Positions 18,964 to 26,847 of a stretch of 64,000 nucleotides of DNA are shown piece by piece; the stretch's first letter is position 1, and each line of letters opens with the position of its first letter. Where the stretch lies: positions 3,034,001 to 3,098,000 of the forward strand of contig NZ_JAGE01000001.1 of assembly GCF_000526495.1 (NCBI RefSeq), in the 5' to 3' direction. The DNA is from Ruminiclostridium josui JCM 17888 (GTDB lineage Bacteria > Bacillota > Clostridia > Acetivibrionales > DSM-1351). The position numbers were made by a program, and so were the translations under genes. The notes beneath the pieces were generated by a model that made no database searches, had not been told where the DNA came from, and worked only from the letters and a program-made list of their open reading frames with translations.

Positions 18964-19065
18964 GCATAAAGTTAATATTCCCGGCCTTTTTATATGCATA
19001 GTGCTATGAGTAGGCTGGGATTCTCCCAATATATAAAATATACTTTGGTTCAATCATTTACGATT

Positions 19066-19093
19066 CAAAAAGTCATAGATGGTTGGACTTTTT
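19066..19093 (+). terminator. Possible terminator downstream of hcp
   Basis: AAAAGTC / GACTTTT, seven pairs with an 11-base loop, followed by a T-run. The rest of 18964-19260 holds a weak CCGGCC / GGCTGGG stem near 18980-19020 and A/T-rich sequence with no ORF. Confidence 0.45.
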
Positions 19094-19260
19094 TTTATTA
19101 TATTATATAGATATTTTTTAACCTCACTTAAAGGCTGTTCTGAAATTCTCAGTTGTAGAATAATAATTGTGGTTAACATAAGTTTAATCATTTCGTTAAT
19201 TTATGTAAGATTTGTACATACTAATTTTACATAGTAATTAAATATTAAAAGGATGTTGTT

Positions 19261-19674
19261 ATGAAAAAATCAATTTTTATTTCTGAATTCAAAGAGTTTA
19301 TATCTAGAGGAAATGTAGTGGATTTGGCTGTGGGTGTCATAATTGGTTCTGCATTTACAGCCATAGTTAATTCACTTGTAAATCAGATTATTATGCCTGT
19401 TATAGGATTTATAATAGGGGGCATAAACTTTTCTGATTTTAAATGGACATTAAAAGCGGCAAAGGGAGACATACCTGAAGTAGCAGTATATTTTGGCTCA
19501 TTTATTCAACAAGTAGTTAATTTTCTTATAATTTCTTTTGTTGTATTTATGATGGTAAAGTTTATAAATATGCTGAAAAGAAAAAAGGTGGAGGAAACAC
19601 AAGAAGTAAAAGAAGAGAAGCCGTCGCCAGAAGTACAGTTACTTACTGAAATCAGAGATTTGCTGAGAAAGTAA
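19261..19674 (+). CDS. mscL: Large-conductance mechanosensitive channel
   Basis: Pentameric emergency release valve of the cytoplasmic membrane, opened by hypo-osmotic stress. 137 residues. Helix 1 contains [20 protein letters not shown], the pore-lining glycine/valine pattern of the family. Helix 2 is [20 protein letters not shown], followed by a charged cytoplasmic helix ending [15 protein letters not shown], the conserved C-terminal bundle. AAAAGGATG precedes the ATG. Monocistronic. Confidence 0.97.
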   Translation: MKKSIFISEFKEFISRGNVVDLAVGVIIGSAFTAIVNSLVNQIIMPVIGFIIGGINFSDFKWTLKAAKGDIPEVAVYFGSFIQQVVNFLIISFVVFMMVKFINMLKRKKVEETQEVKEEKPSPEVQLLTEIRDLLRK

Positions 19675-19675
19675 A

Positions 19676-19716
19676 ATAAAAAAACCTCCATTCAAGTTTC
19701 ATGAATGGAGGTTCTA
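19676..19716 (-). terminator. Terminator between mscL and the SCP-domain gene
   Basis: Perfect 12-bp stem AACCTCCATTCA / TGAATGGAGGTT. The run of seven T follows only on the minus strand, so it mainly ends the SCP-domain transcript; it may also stop mscL. Confidence 0.8.
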
Positions 19717-19719
19717 TTA

Positions 19720-20724
19720 TTAGCCTATAAACTGCTGAGTCCAGTATAATCTTCCGCTAGAATTCTTTGCTACACCTACACCAATCTGTGTAAATGATGA
19801 TTTAAGGATGTTTGCTCTGTGTCCAGGAGAGTTCATCCAACCATTCATTACCTGTTCAGGTGTGGTTTGTCCCATTGCAATGTTTTCACCTGCGGTTCTG
19901 TAGCTGATGCCATATTTTTTCATCATATCAAATGGTGAGCCATAAGTTGGTGAATTGTGATCGAAGTACCCCAATTTAGCCATATCCTGTGATTTAAGTG
20001 TTGCTGTTTTGTTAACCTGAGCATTCATTGTTAAAGGCTTTAAGCCGTTTTTAGCTCTTTCAGCGTTAACAAGTTCAACAACTCTCTTCTGGAAAGCAGC
20101 ATAATCACCGCTTGCTGTTGAAGCTGCTGCAGGTGTTTGGGCAGCAGGCTTGGAAGCTGATGGCTTTGCTGGTGATGGTTTTGTTGTTGATGGTTTTGAA
20201 GCAGCAGGCTTAGCTGCTGATGACCCCGAATTCAATAATGAATTCAATGCAGACTGAATATTTGAATAACTATTATTTTTGGCAGTTGAGTTATTGCAAT
20301 TATTTTTATATGCTATTTTTTGCAGCTTATCCATAATATCTGCTGATTGGATATTGTTATTGGTAGCTGTAGTTGGCTGATTATAAGAATTTTGTACTTT
20401 GTTTGCCGGAGCAGTTGTATCAACATTATTTTTTGTTGGGCAATTTGTTGATTTTGAAGTATTTGTGGCTGCACTGTTAACAGTCACTTTACTTGAGTCG
20501 GATACATTATTACTATTTTGTGCTGTAGCTTGTGATACTTTAGATATTATTGACTCTAGTATTTTTGATGGTGCATTTGTTGATTGGCTGATTTTTGCTG
20601 TATCTTGTGCTGCAATACTTTCAGCTTTTGTATTTCCGATTGCAAAACCGTTAAAAGCAAAGGCTGATGCTAAAATAGCACATGCAGCTACACTTGAAAT
20701 TACTATAGATGATTTTTTATTCAT
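19720..20724 (-). CDS. Secreted SCP/CAP-domain protein (YkwD-like)
   Basis: 334 residues. A signal peptide (about 1-32, KKSSIVISSVAACAILASAF) is followed by a Ser/Thr/Asn/Gln-rich region (about 33-160), a repetitive Lys-Pro-Ser/Ala linker (about 172-200), and a C-terminal CAP domain (about 208-334). The domain carries LVNAERAKNGLKPLTMN, YFDHNSPTYGSPF, AGENIAMGQ, MNSPGHRANILKSSF and the final WTQQFIG. His in YFDHNSP and SPGHRAN with Glu in AGENIA form the usual CAP cavity. Related proteins are spore-coat or wall-associated; function is not established. A long structured-looking leader precedes it. Confidence 0.92.
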   Translation of the reverse strand: MNKKSSIVISSVAACAILASAFAFNGFAIGNTKAESIAAQDTAKISQSTNAPSKILESIISKVSQATAQNSNNVSDSSKVTVNSAATNTSKSTNCPTKNNVDTTAPANKVQNSYNQPTTATNNNIQSADIMDKLQKIAYKNNCNNSTAKNNSYSNIQSALNSLLNSGSSAAKPAASKPSTTKPSPAKPSASKPAAQTPAAASTASGDYAAFQKRVVELVNAERAKNGLKPLTMNAQVNKTATLKSQDMAKLGYFDHNSPTYGSPFDMMKKYGISYRTAGENIAMGQTTPEQVMNGWMNSPGHRANILKSSFTQIGVGVAKNSSGRLYWTQQFIG

Positions 20725-21112
20725 ATTTTACCTCCATTAGTTTCGATTAATTTTACGTTCGTTTCTTCTTCTTGCCCATAATCAGCGTTCTTGCGACGTT
20801 GCTTCTGCCAAAAGAATTATCAGCGTAATATTCATCAGCCTACCGGGGTATGGACATTATGTTAACACTCATAGTCAGATGTAACAACCCCCCAATTATT
20901 TACAGTGGGTATACAGATATCTGTTCAAGGATGTGGTTTTTGGTTGCAGGCCTTACAGGAAGTGGGATAGACAGGCCAAAACTTACTATAATAACTTTTG
21001 AAGGTTAGTTAATATTACTATTTTTTTAATGGAATTAGGTAAGATATTGTTTACTTTTAACAAATAAGGGTATTAATATATTAGAAAATATATGTTTGAA
21101 AGGTGAGAACCC
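20725..21112 (-). other. 388-bp divergent intergenic region, probable SCP-gene leader
   Basis: No ORF. On the minus strand the Shine-Dalgarno TGGAGGT precedes the SCP gene. Further upstream are stem candidates GGCCT / AGGCC (around 20947-20977) and a GGGGGTTGTTA / TAACAT...CCCC region (around 20843-20895). The sequence ACGCTGAT(A/T)A occurs twice (near 20783 and 20820). I could not match it to a known riboswitch: the ydaO, GEMM and yybP cores were looked for and not seen. The part nearest 21112 holds the ZIP gene Shine-Dalgarno AAAGGTGAG. Confidence 0.35.
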
Positions 21113-21940
21113 ATGGAGTTGTTGAATAATTTAAATAATTTAAATCATATATTACTGGCGCTGCTTGCTACATTATGTACATGGGCACTTACTGCATTGG
21201 GAGCTGCAATGGTTTTCTTTTTTAAGGAAATAAACCAACGCTTGCTTAATACAATGCTTGGTTTTGCAGCGGGGGTAATGATTGCGGCAAGCTTTTGGTC
21301 ACTGCTTGCTCCTGCAATAGAAATGGCGGAAAATTCATCAAAAATACCTGCTTGGCTAGTTGCGGCATTAGGCTTTTTAGGTGGTGCGGTTTTTCTTTAT
21401 CTGGCTGACAAGTTAATTCCTCATATGCATTTAAATTCTAAAGATGGTGAAAGCGAAGGCGTATCAACAAAGCTAAAACGTAGTATACTACTTGTGTTTT
21501 CAATAACTTTACATAATATACCAGAAGGACTTGCAGTGGGAGTTGCTTTTGGAGCTGCGGCAAATGGACTTAACGATATAACATTGTTATCTGCAATTGC
21601 AGTTGCACTGGGAATTGGAATTCAGAATTTCCCGGAGGGTGCCGCTGTATCAATTCCATTAAGGCGGGAGGGATTATCTCGTACAAAAAGCTTTCTGTAC
21701 GGGCAAGCTTCCGGTATAGTTGAGCCCATTGCAGGTGTTTTGGGAGCAGCACTTGTAATGTATGTACAGCCTATCCTTCCGTATGCACTTGCTTTTGCCG
21801 CAGGAGCAATGATATTTGTTGTAGTGGAAGAACTTATTCCTGAAGCCCAAAGCGGAAGCCACAAAAGTACACATATGGCCACTGCAGGATGTATTATAGG
21901 TTTTACGGTAATGATGATTCTGGATGTTGCCCTTGGTTAA
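21113..21940 (+). CDS. ZIP family divalent metal transporter (GufA/ZupT-like)
   Basis: 275 residues with about eight membrane segments. Imports Zn(II) or related divalent cations. The two ZIP metal-site motifs are present: SITLHNIPEGLAVGVAFG in the fourth helix and GIQNFPEGAAVSIPLRREG in the fifth, the latter with Asn rather than His before the FPEG core. A short His-containing loop (IPHMHLNSKDGESEG) sits between helices 3 and 4. No Zur box was recognised upstream. A terminator follows at once. Confidence 0.92.
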   Translation: MELLNNLNNLNHILLALLATLCTWALTALGAAMVFFFKEINQRLLNTMLGFAAGVMIAASFWSLLAPAIEMAENSSKIPAWLVAALGFLGGAVFLYLADKLIPHMHLNSKDGESEGVSTKLKRSILLVFSITLHNIPEGLAVGVAFGAAANGLNDITLLSAIAVALGIGIQNFPEGAAVSIPLRREGLSRTKSFLYGQASGIVEPIAGVLGAALVMYVQPILPYALAFAAGAMIFVVVEELIPEAQSGSHKSTHMATAGCIIGFTVMMILDVALG

Positions 21941-21944
21941 TAAG

Positions 21945-21990
21945 AACCCCTTTTTAGGATATTTTTAGTAATTCCTGAAAAGGGGTTTTA
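21945..21990 (+). terminator. Terminator of the ZIP gene
   Basis: Stem AACCCCTTTTTAGGA / TCCTGAAAAGGGGTT, then TTTATATT. It can also act on the converging pseudogene transcript. Confidence 0.85.
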
Positions 21991-22004
21991 TATTCTTATA
22001 AAAG

Positions 22005-23184
22005 CTATATATCTAGGGGTTCTATTAATATAGGAAAGTTTTTTCGTTGCCCGTCCAGATACTCTTTTATTAAACTAGCATCTGTACTTGTAATATAGAT
22101 TTCAGTCCAGGCACAATAGCTTACCTGTGCAGCAATACGTTGTGCAAAGTCAGTTAGGGTATGCTCACCGTTGGGACCGTCAGGATTATTTAAAACTATT
22201 TCATAATCTTCATAAGTTACTAATCCATCCCCATTAACATCACCGTATGTAATAACTTTAAATTTTCCAACAGGAAATTGGGATATGGAGCCGTCAAGAT
22301 ACGCAGTAACTAATGAATAATCCATTGAGTCAATATTGCCACTGCCATTTACATCGGCAGCCAGCTTTTGCGTATCAGTTAGGGCGGTATTTGGGTCAAG
22401 TAGGTACTCAAGTATCAAGCTCTTATCGGATGCAGACACTTCACCGTCCCTATTTACATCCCCAAAAATAATTCCCTTTGTATTGAGTGCTTTTGTTTCA
22501 ACAACACCACCGTTTATATCTTTTACTCTTACCTTATATGAATGTTTGCCGATATTTGGCGGCAGTAAATAGCTCGTTGCAGTGCCGACACTGATAAACT
22601 CCCCATTATCTATACTTATTGCATATTCAGTTGCATCTTCATGAGGATCCCAAGAAAGCCTGATGTTTGTACCATCTGATGTTACCTTGAAATTCTGAGG
22701 GGGTGTTAGAAGTTTTACATTGACTGACATAGAGCTTGAACTGGGACCATTTACTGTAATGGTTACTATTCCATTTTCACCTGAAAAACTCTTACTGTTG
22801 GAAGGGGTGGTATTCGGTCCAAATGTGTTGTTTCCATTAGCTCCATTATGGTATAAGTACGGAAAGACAGGAAGTCCATCCGAAGATACATATGCAACAC
22901 CTGCAGGTTCTACTTTGATTTTTGATAAATAACTTGGTGCTTCTTTCACATGCCAAACTGCAATACCACCTGGTGCATAAGTATCCAGACCGGAATCAAA
23001 GCCGGTTAATTGCCTGTTTTCTACAAGAAAATACTCTTTACGATTATCTTCACAAGGTATAGGGATTTTTAAAACATTGTACTGTCCGGGAGTTGTGGGG
23101 GCTGTTGTCGGCAAATACGTTAGTACTTAAAAAAGTAAGTGACAATATAAGTACTGTGATTAAAGCTGAAAGTTTTCTTAACAT
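22005..23184 (-). pseudogene. M6-family peptidase with dockerins: catalytic domain deleted and frame broken
   Basis: The minus strand begins with GGAGGC and an ATG at 23184 encoding a good signal peptide, MLRKLSALITVLILSLTFLS then TNVFA. That frame stops about 20 codons later. From 23114 a different frame stays open for about 369 codons. It holds the C-terminal part of M6 peptidases (EYFLVENRQLTGFDSGLD, GGIAVWHV), a fibronectin-III-like segment (about 137-210), a type I dockerin (GDVNRDGEVSASD; ADVNGSGNIDSMD) and a second dockerin-like part (YGDVNGDGLVTYED). The HExxH catalytic domain is missing. One extra base in the five-G tract at 23097-23101 would explain the frame change. No ribosome-binding site precedes the internal frame, so it is probably a decayed cellulosomal or secreted protease. 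Confidence 0.8.
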
Positions 23185-23451
23185 TTAATTAAAGCCTCCT
23201 TATAAATTAATAAATCAAATAATACCAAAAATAATTACCAAAAATCAATATATTTTACAAAAAAAGATTAAATTTGGATTAAAAATATACCGTGAATTAA
23301 GTAAATAATATATTGTATTATTGTGAAATATAGTATAAATTTAGGAAAAATGGTATAATTAGCAATACATTAAAATTACGGATGAACTATACATGTTCTT
23401 GGTATTCTGTTGTGTTAAAGTTCATCTAAAAAAAGAGAGGGGATAGGTAAA

Positions 23452-24984
23452 ATGATTTTGAAAAACAGAAGAAAGAAAAGCCACTTAACGACATCAATTA
23501 TACTGGTAATTGCAATATTGCTCAGTTATATGGGATTTTCAAGTAGTTTTGCGAATGTGAGCAATCCTATAGAATCAAAATATTATGGGGATTTAAATGG
23601 AGATGGCTTTATAGACTCGATTGACTTAGCACTAATTAAGTCGTATCTTTTAGGGAAAGATGTTATGATAAGCATGGAAGCTGCAGACATTAATATAGAT
23701 AGTAATATAGATTCAATTGACCTTGCAAACTTAAAACTCATAATACTAGAAAATCGTACTCCTCAGCCTATAGAGGAAAAAAATACAATTTTGCTGCCTA
23801 GGGTAGGATTAAATGCTATGATTCAGACAACTGAAAAATACTATGATGAATGGAAGAAAACCTATATTGTAAAAAATCCATACACTCAGGATTTACAGTA
23901 TTATGTGTGGTATAGTGGTCAGTCATACAATCCGAATAATCCTCCTCCAGGAGCAGGAGTGGCAGTTACTGTTTCAGAAGCTCAAGGATATGGAATGCTT
24001 ATTACAGCTTTGATGGCAGACTATGATAACGGGGCAAAGGATATTTTTGACGGGCTTTATCGTTTTTATAAAGCACACCCAAGTTCTATTGGTCCCAATT
24101 TGATGGCATGGCAGCAGGCGGATAATGGTAAAAAGATTTTTGATTGTGAGAATGACGGATATAATGCCACTAATACCCCGGATTCTGCAACAGACGGAGA
24201 TATAGATATTGCATATGCTCTTCTTCTTGCAGATGCAAAGTGGGGAAGTAGTGGCGAGATAAACTATAAAAAGGCCGCATTGGCAATTATTAATGATATT
24301 ATGACATATGAGGTCAACAAGAAAGATTGGACATTACAGTTAGGCTCCTGGTGCAGTACTTGTGATTATAACGATGATTATTATACGGCAACAAGATGCT
24401 CTGATTTTATTATGCAACAGCTTAAAGTATTTGCTGAAGTGACAGGTAACAATAACTGGAATAAAGTAATAGATGCTTCATATTCTATTGCATTAAATAT
24501 GGTGAAAGGTAATGGATATAACACTGGTTTGTTACCGGATTTTGTAATTAAGAAAAGCAATGGTACATATGCTCCAGCTTATGAATATTTCCTTGAGGGT
24601 GAAAATGATGACGATTATGCATATAATTCATGTCGTACACCTTGGAGATTTGCAACAGATTATATTATGACAGGGGACCAAAGGGCAAAGGAAATTCTTG
24701 ATATGCAAAATAACTGGATTAAGAAGTCTACAGGAGGCAATCCCGACAAAATAATGGGAACCTATGACCTTAAAGGAAACCCTCTGGTTAATTATAATGA
24801 TACATGTTTTACACTACCGTTCTTATTAGCGGCAATGTGTCAGGACAAATCGGTTGCAAATGCCCAAGAATGGGTTGACGCACTTTGGGCTGCTTCATCT
24901 GATACCGAAATCTATGATTATTATGGAGATAGTATAAAAATGCTGACTCTCATTACTGCAAGCGGAAAGTGGCTAAAGCCCTGA
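23452..24984 (+). CDS. Cellulosomal glycoside hydrolase family 8 with N-terminal dockerin
   Basis: Endo-acting beta-glucanase (cellulase, lichenase or xylanase; family 8 includes all). 510 residues. A signal peptide/anchor (about 10-35) is followed by a type I dockerin (about 44-103) with two calcium loops, DLNGDGFIDSID and DINIDSNIDSID, then the GH8 domain (about 115-508). The proton donor Glu176 lies in VSEAQGYGML and the conserved acid cluster in TDGDIDIAYALLL (Asp248-Asp252). The dockerin precedes the enzyme domain, unlike the C-terminal placement in most cellulosomal enzymes. The protein would be secreted and dock on a scaffoldin. GAGAGGGGA precedes the ATG. The upstream leader has an 8-bp stem GATGAACT / AGTTCATC. 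Confidence 0.93.
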   Translation: MILKNRRKKSHLTTSIILVIAILLSYMGFSSSFANVSNPIESKYYGDLNGDGFIDSIDLALIKSYLLGKDVMISMEAADINIDSNIDSIDLANLKLIILENRTPQPIEEKNTILLPRVGLNAMIQTTEKYYDEWKKTYIVKNPYTQDLQYYVWYSGQSYNPNNPPPGAGVAVTVSEAQGYGMLITALMADYDNGAKDIFDGLYRFYKAHPSSIGPNLMAWQQADNGKKIFDCENDGYNATNTPDSATDGDIDIAYALLLADAKWGSSGEINYKKAALAIINDIMTYEVNKKDWTLQLGSWCSTCDYNDDYYTATRCSDFIMQQLKVFAEVTGNNNWNKVIDASYSIALNMVKGNGYNTGLLPDFVIKKSNGTYAPAYEYFLEGENDDDYAYNSCRTPWRFATDYIMTGDQRAKEILDMQNNWIKKSTGGNPDKIMGTYDLKGNPLVNYNDTCFTLPFLLAAMCQDKSVANAQEWVDALWAASSDTEIYDYYGDSIKMLTLITASGKWLKP

Positions 24985-25091
24985 TTGGTGATACTTGAGA
25001 AAATAAGGTAATATTTATTTACAATATACACATAAATGAACTATTATATAATAGAAGGTAAACATATATTAATTTGCAGGAGGATATAACA

Positions 25092-26156
25092 TTGACAATA
25101 ACTAAGAAGATTTTTGGAAAAATGCCGGATGGTACGCAAGTAGATATTTATACCTTGAAAAATTCAAACAATATGTCTGTAGATATATTAAACTACGGAG
25201 GAACTATTGTTTCTATTCTCATGCCGGATAAAGACGGGAAGATTGCCGATATTGCCTTGGGATTTGATGACATTAAGAGCTATATGGAAAATGATGCATA
25301 TGTGGGAGCGTTAATTGGAAGACACGGAAATCGTATTGAGAATGCCGAATTCGAATTAAACGGAAAAGTATATAAACTTGTGAAGAATGATGGCAATAAC
25401 CACCTTCATGGCGGTACAATAGGGTTTCATAATGTAGTATGGGATGCTGAAATACAAGAAGAAAACGGAGTTCAAAAGTTAGTTTTGACTCATACTAGTC
25501 CTGACGGTGAAGAAAATTACCCCGGAAATCTCAACGTAAAGGTAGAGTACTCACTTTCAGAAGATAATGAATTGAAAATAGACTACACTGCGGTTTCTGA
25601 TAAGGACACGGTTGTAAACCTTACAAACCATGCATATTTTAACCTATCAGGACATGACTCCGGAGATGTTTTGAAACATCAGATTTATATTAATGCAGAC
25701 AAATTTACCCCTGTAAATGATGAATGTATTCCTACAGGAGAAATTCGTGATGTTAAAGGTACTGTAATGGACTTTACTAAATTGAGCAGTTTTTCCCAAG
25801 GGATTTTCAGTGATGATGAGCAGATTGTATACGGTCAAGGTTATGACCATAACTGGGTGCTGAATACAAATGGAAATATAAATGAAGTTGCCTGTGAGCT
25901 GTATGACCCTGAAAGCGGCCGTGCAATGCAGGTATTCACAACAAAACCGGGCATGCAGTTCTACTCCGGAAACCACTTAAGTGAAAAAGTACATTTGATT
26001 GGGAAAAATAGCACTGTTTACAATAAGAGAGCAGGACTTTGTCTTGAAACACAGTTTTTCCCAAATGGAATGAAACATAAAAATTTTCCTTCACCAATTC
26101 TTAAAGCCAACGAAACATATCATTATGTAACAATATATAAGTTTTTAAATAAATAA
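25092..26156 (+). CDS. galM: Aldose 1-epimerase (mutarotase)
   Basis: Interconverts alpha and beta anomers of glucose, galactose and other aldoses; cytoplasmic, no signal peptide. 354 residues, normal length. I choose the TTG at 25092 because AGGAGG at 25078-25083 is correctly spaced; another TTG at 25074 overlaps that site. The catalytic region is intact: GRHGNRIENAEFEL, NNHLHGGTIGFH, NLTNHAYFNLSG with the general-acid His, and the base Glu in CLETQFFPNGMKH. It lies 107 bp downstream of the GH8 gene, so a joint role in sugar use is reasonable. Followed by a terminator. Confidence 0.94.
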   Translation: MTITKKIFGKMPDGTQVDIYTLKNSNNMSVDILNYGGTIVSILMPDKDGKIADIALGFDDIKSYMENDAYVGALIGRHGNRIENAEFELNGKVYKLVKNDGNNHLHGGTIGFHNVVWDAEIQEENGVQKLVLTHTSPDGEENYPGNLNVKVEYSLSEDNELKIDYTAVSDKDTVVNLTNHAYFNLSGHDSGDVLKHQIYINADKFTPVNDECIPTGEIRDVKGTVMDFTKLSSFSQGIFSDDEQIVYGQGYDHNWVLNTNGNINEVACELYDPESGRAMQVFTTKPGMQFYSGNHLSEKVHLIGKNSTVYNKRAGLCLETQFFPNGMKHKNFPSPILKANETYHYVTIYKFLNK

Positions 26157-26160
26157 AATC

Positions 26161-26195
26161 AAAAAAGCCCCTGAATAATCAGGGGCTTCATTTTA
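26161..26195. terminator. Bidirectional terminator after galM
   Basis: Stem AAGCCCCTGA / TCAGGGGCTT with four-base loop, six A before it and T-rich sequence after, between the convergent galM and zinc-ribbon genes. Confidence 0.8.
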
Positions 26196-26211
26196 CTTGT
26201 AATTATGAAAA

Positions 26212-26388
26212 TTACCTTCTGTTAAATCCGCCATTAAAGCTTTTCTGTGATGCCTTCTTAGCTCTTCTGCAATCAGGACATCTAGCTGGTTCATTAGTAA
26301 ATCCTTTTTCAGCATAGAATTGTTGTTCGCCAACCGTAAATGTAAAAGTTGCACCGCAATCTTTACAAGTAAGAGTCTTATCTTCCAT
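26212..26388 (-). CDS. Small zinc-ribbon protein (zf_Tbcl-like)
   Basis: 58 residues, read directly from the minus strand starting MEDKTLTCKDCGATFTF. Two CxxC knuckles, C8/C11 and C37/C40, form one zinc ribbon. The middle FTVGEQQFYAEKGFTNEPAR matches the small probable zinc-ribbon family found widely in clostridia and related bacteria. The basic C-terminal tail (RRAKKASQKSFNGGFNRR) suggests RNA or DNA contact (inference). GGAGG lies eight bases before the ATG. Function unknown. The 340 bp between its start and tRNA-His are A/T-rich and hold only the tRNA promoter. Confidence 0.85.
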   Translation of the reverse strand: MEDKTLTCKDCGATFTFTVGEQQFYAEKGFTNEPARCPDCRRAKKASQKSFNGGFNRR

Positions 26389-26666
26389 GGGTATACCTCC
26401 TAAAAAATTTTATTGCTGAGCATATAAGAACTTAAACATTACGGAACAAAAAGAATGTTATGAATCAGTATAAGAAATTATAAGCTTTGCACTTTCATTA
26501 TACACTTTGGTATAATAATAAGCAATAGAATTAATATAATTTATGTAAAAAAATTACATAAAAGAATCTAAATGGATTTTGGGACCACTAAGAAATACTT
26601 AATTTACAATATTTCCACAGTAATTAAGCTATTTTATAAAAAATATTTAAAATTAAATTTTTCCTA

Positions 26667-26695
26667 TTGACAAAAGTAACATTGTACCGTAAAAT
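26667..26695 (+). promoter_or_regulatory. tRNA-His promoter
   Basis: TTGACA (26667-26672), 17 bp, TAAAAT (26690-26695), about 34 bp before the tRNA. Confidence 0.8.
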
Positions 26696-26728
26696 ATCAA
26701 ATGTGTCTTGCGGGACATAATAATAAAT

Positions 26729-26806
<78 letters not shown>

Positions 26807-26811
26807 TATTT

Positions 26812-26847
26812 AAAAAAGCCGATAAATTTATTTTATCGGCTTTTTTA
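26812..26847. terminator. Bidirectional terminator between tRNA-His and mutS2
   Basis: Stem AAAAAGCCGATAAA / TTTATCGGCTTTTT with T-runs on both strands. It abuts the mutS2 stop codon. Confidence 0.88.
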
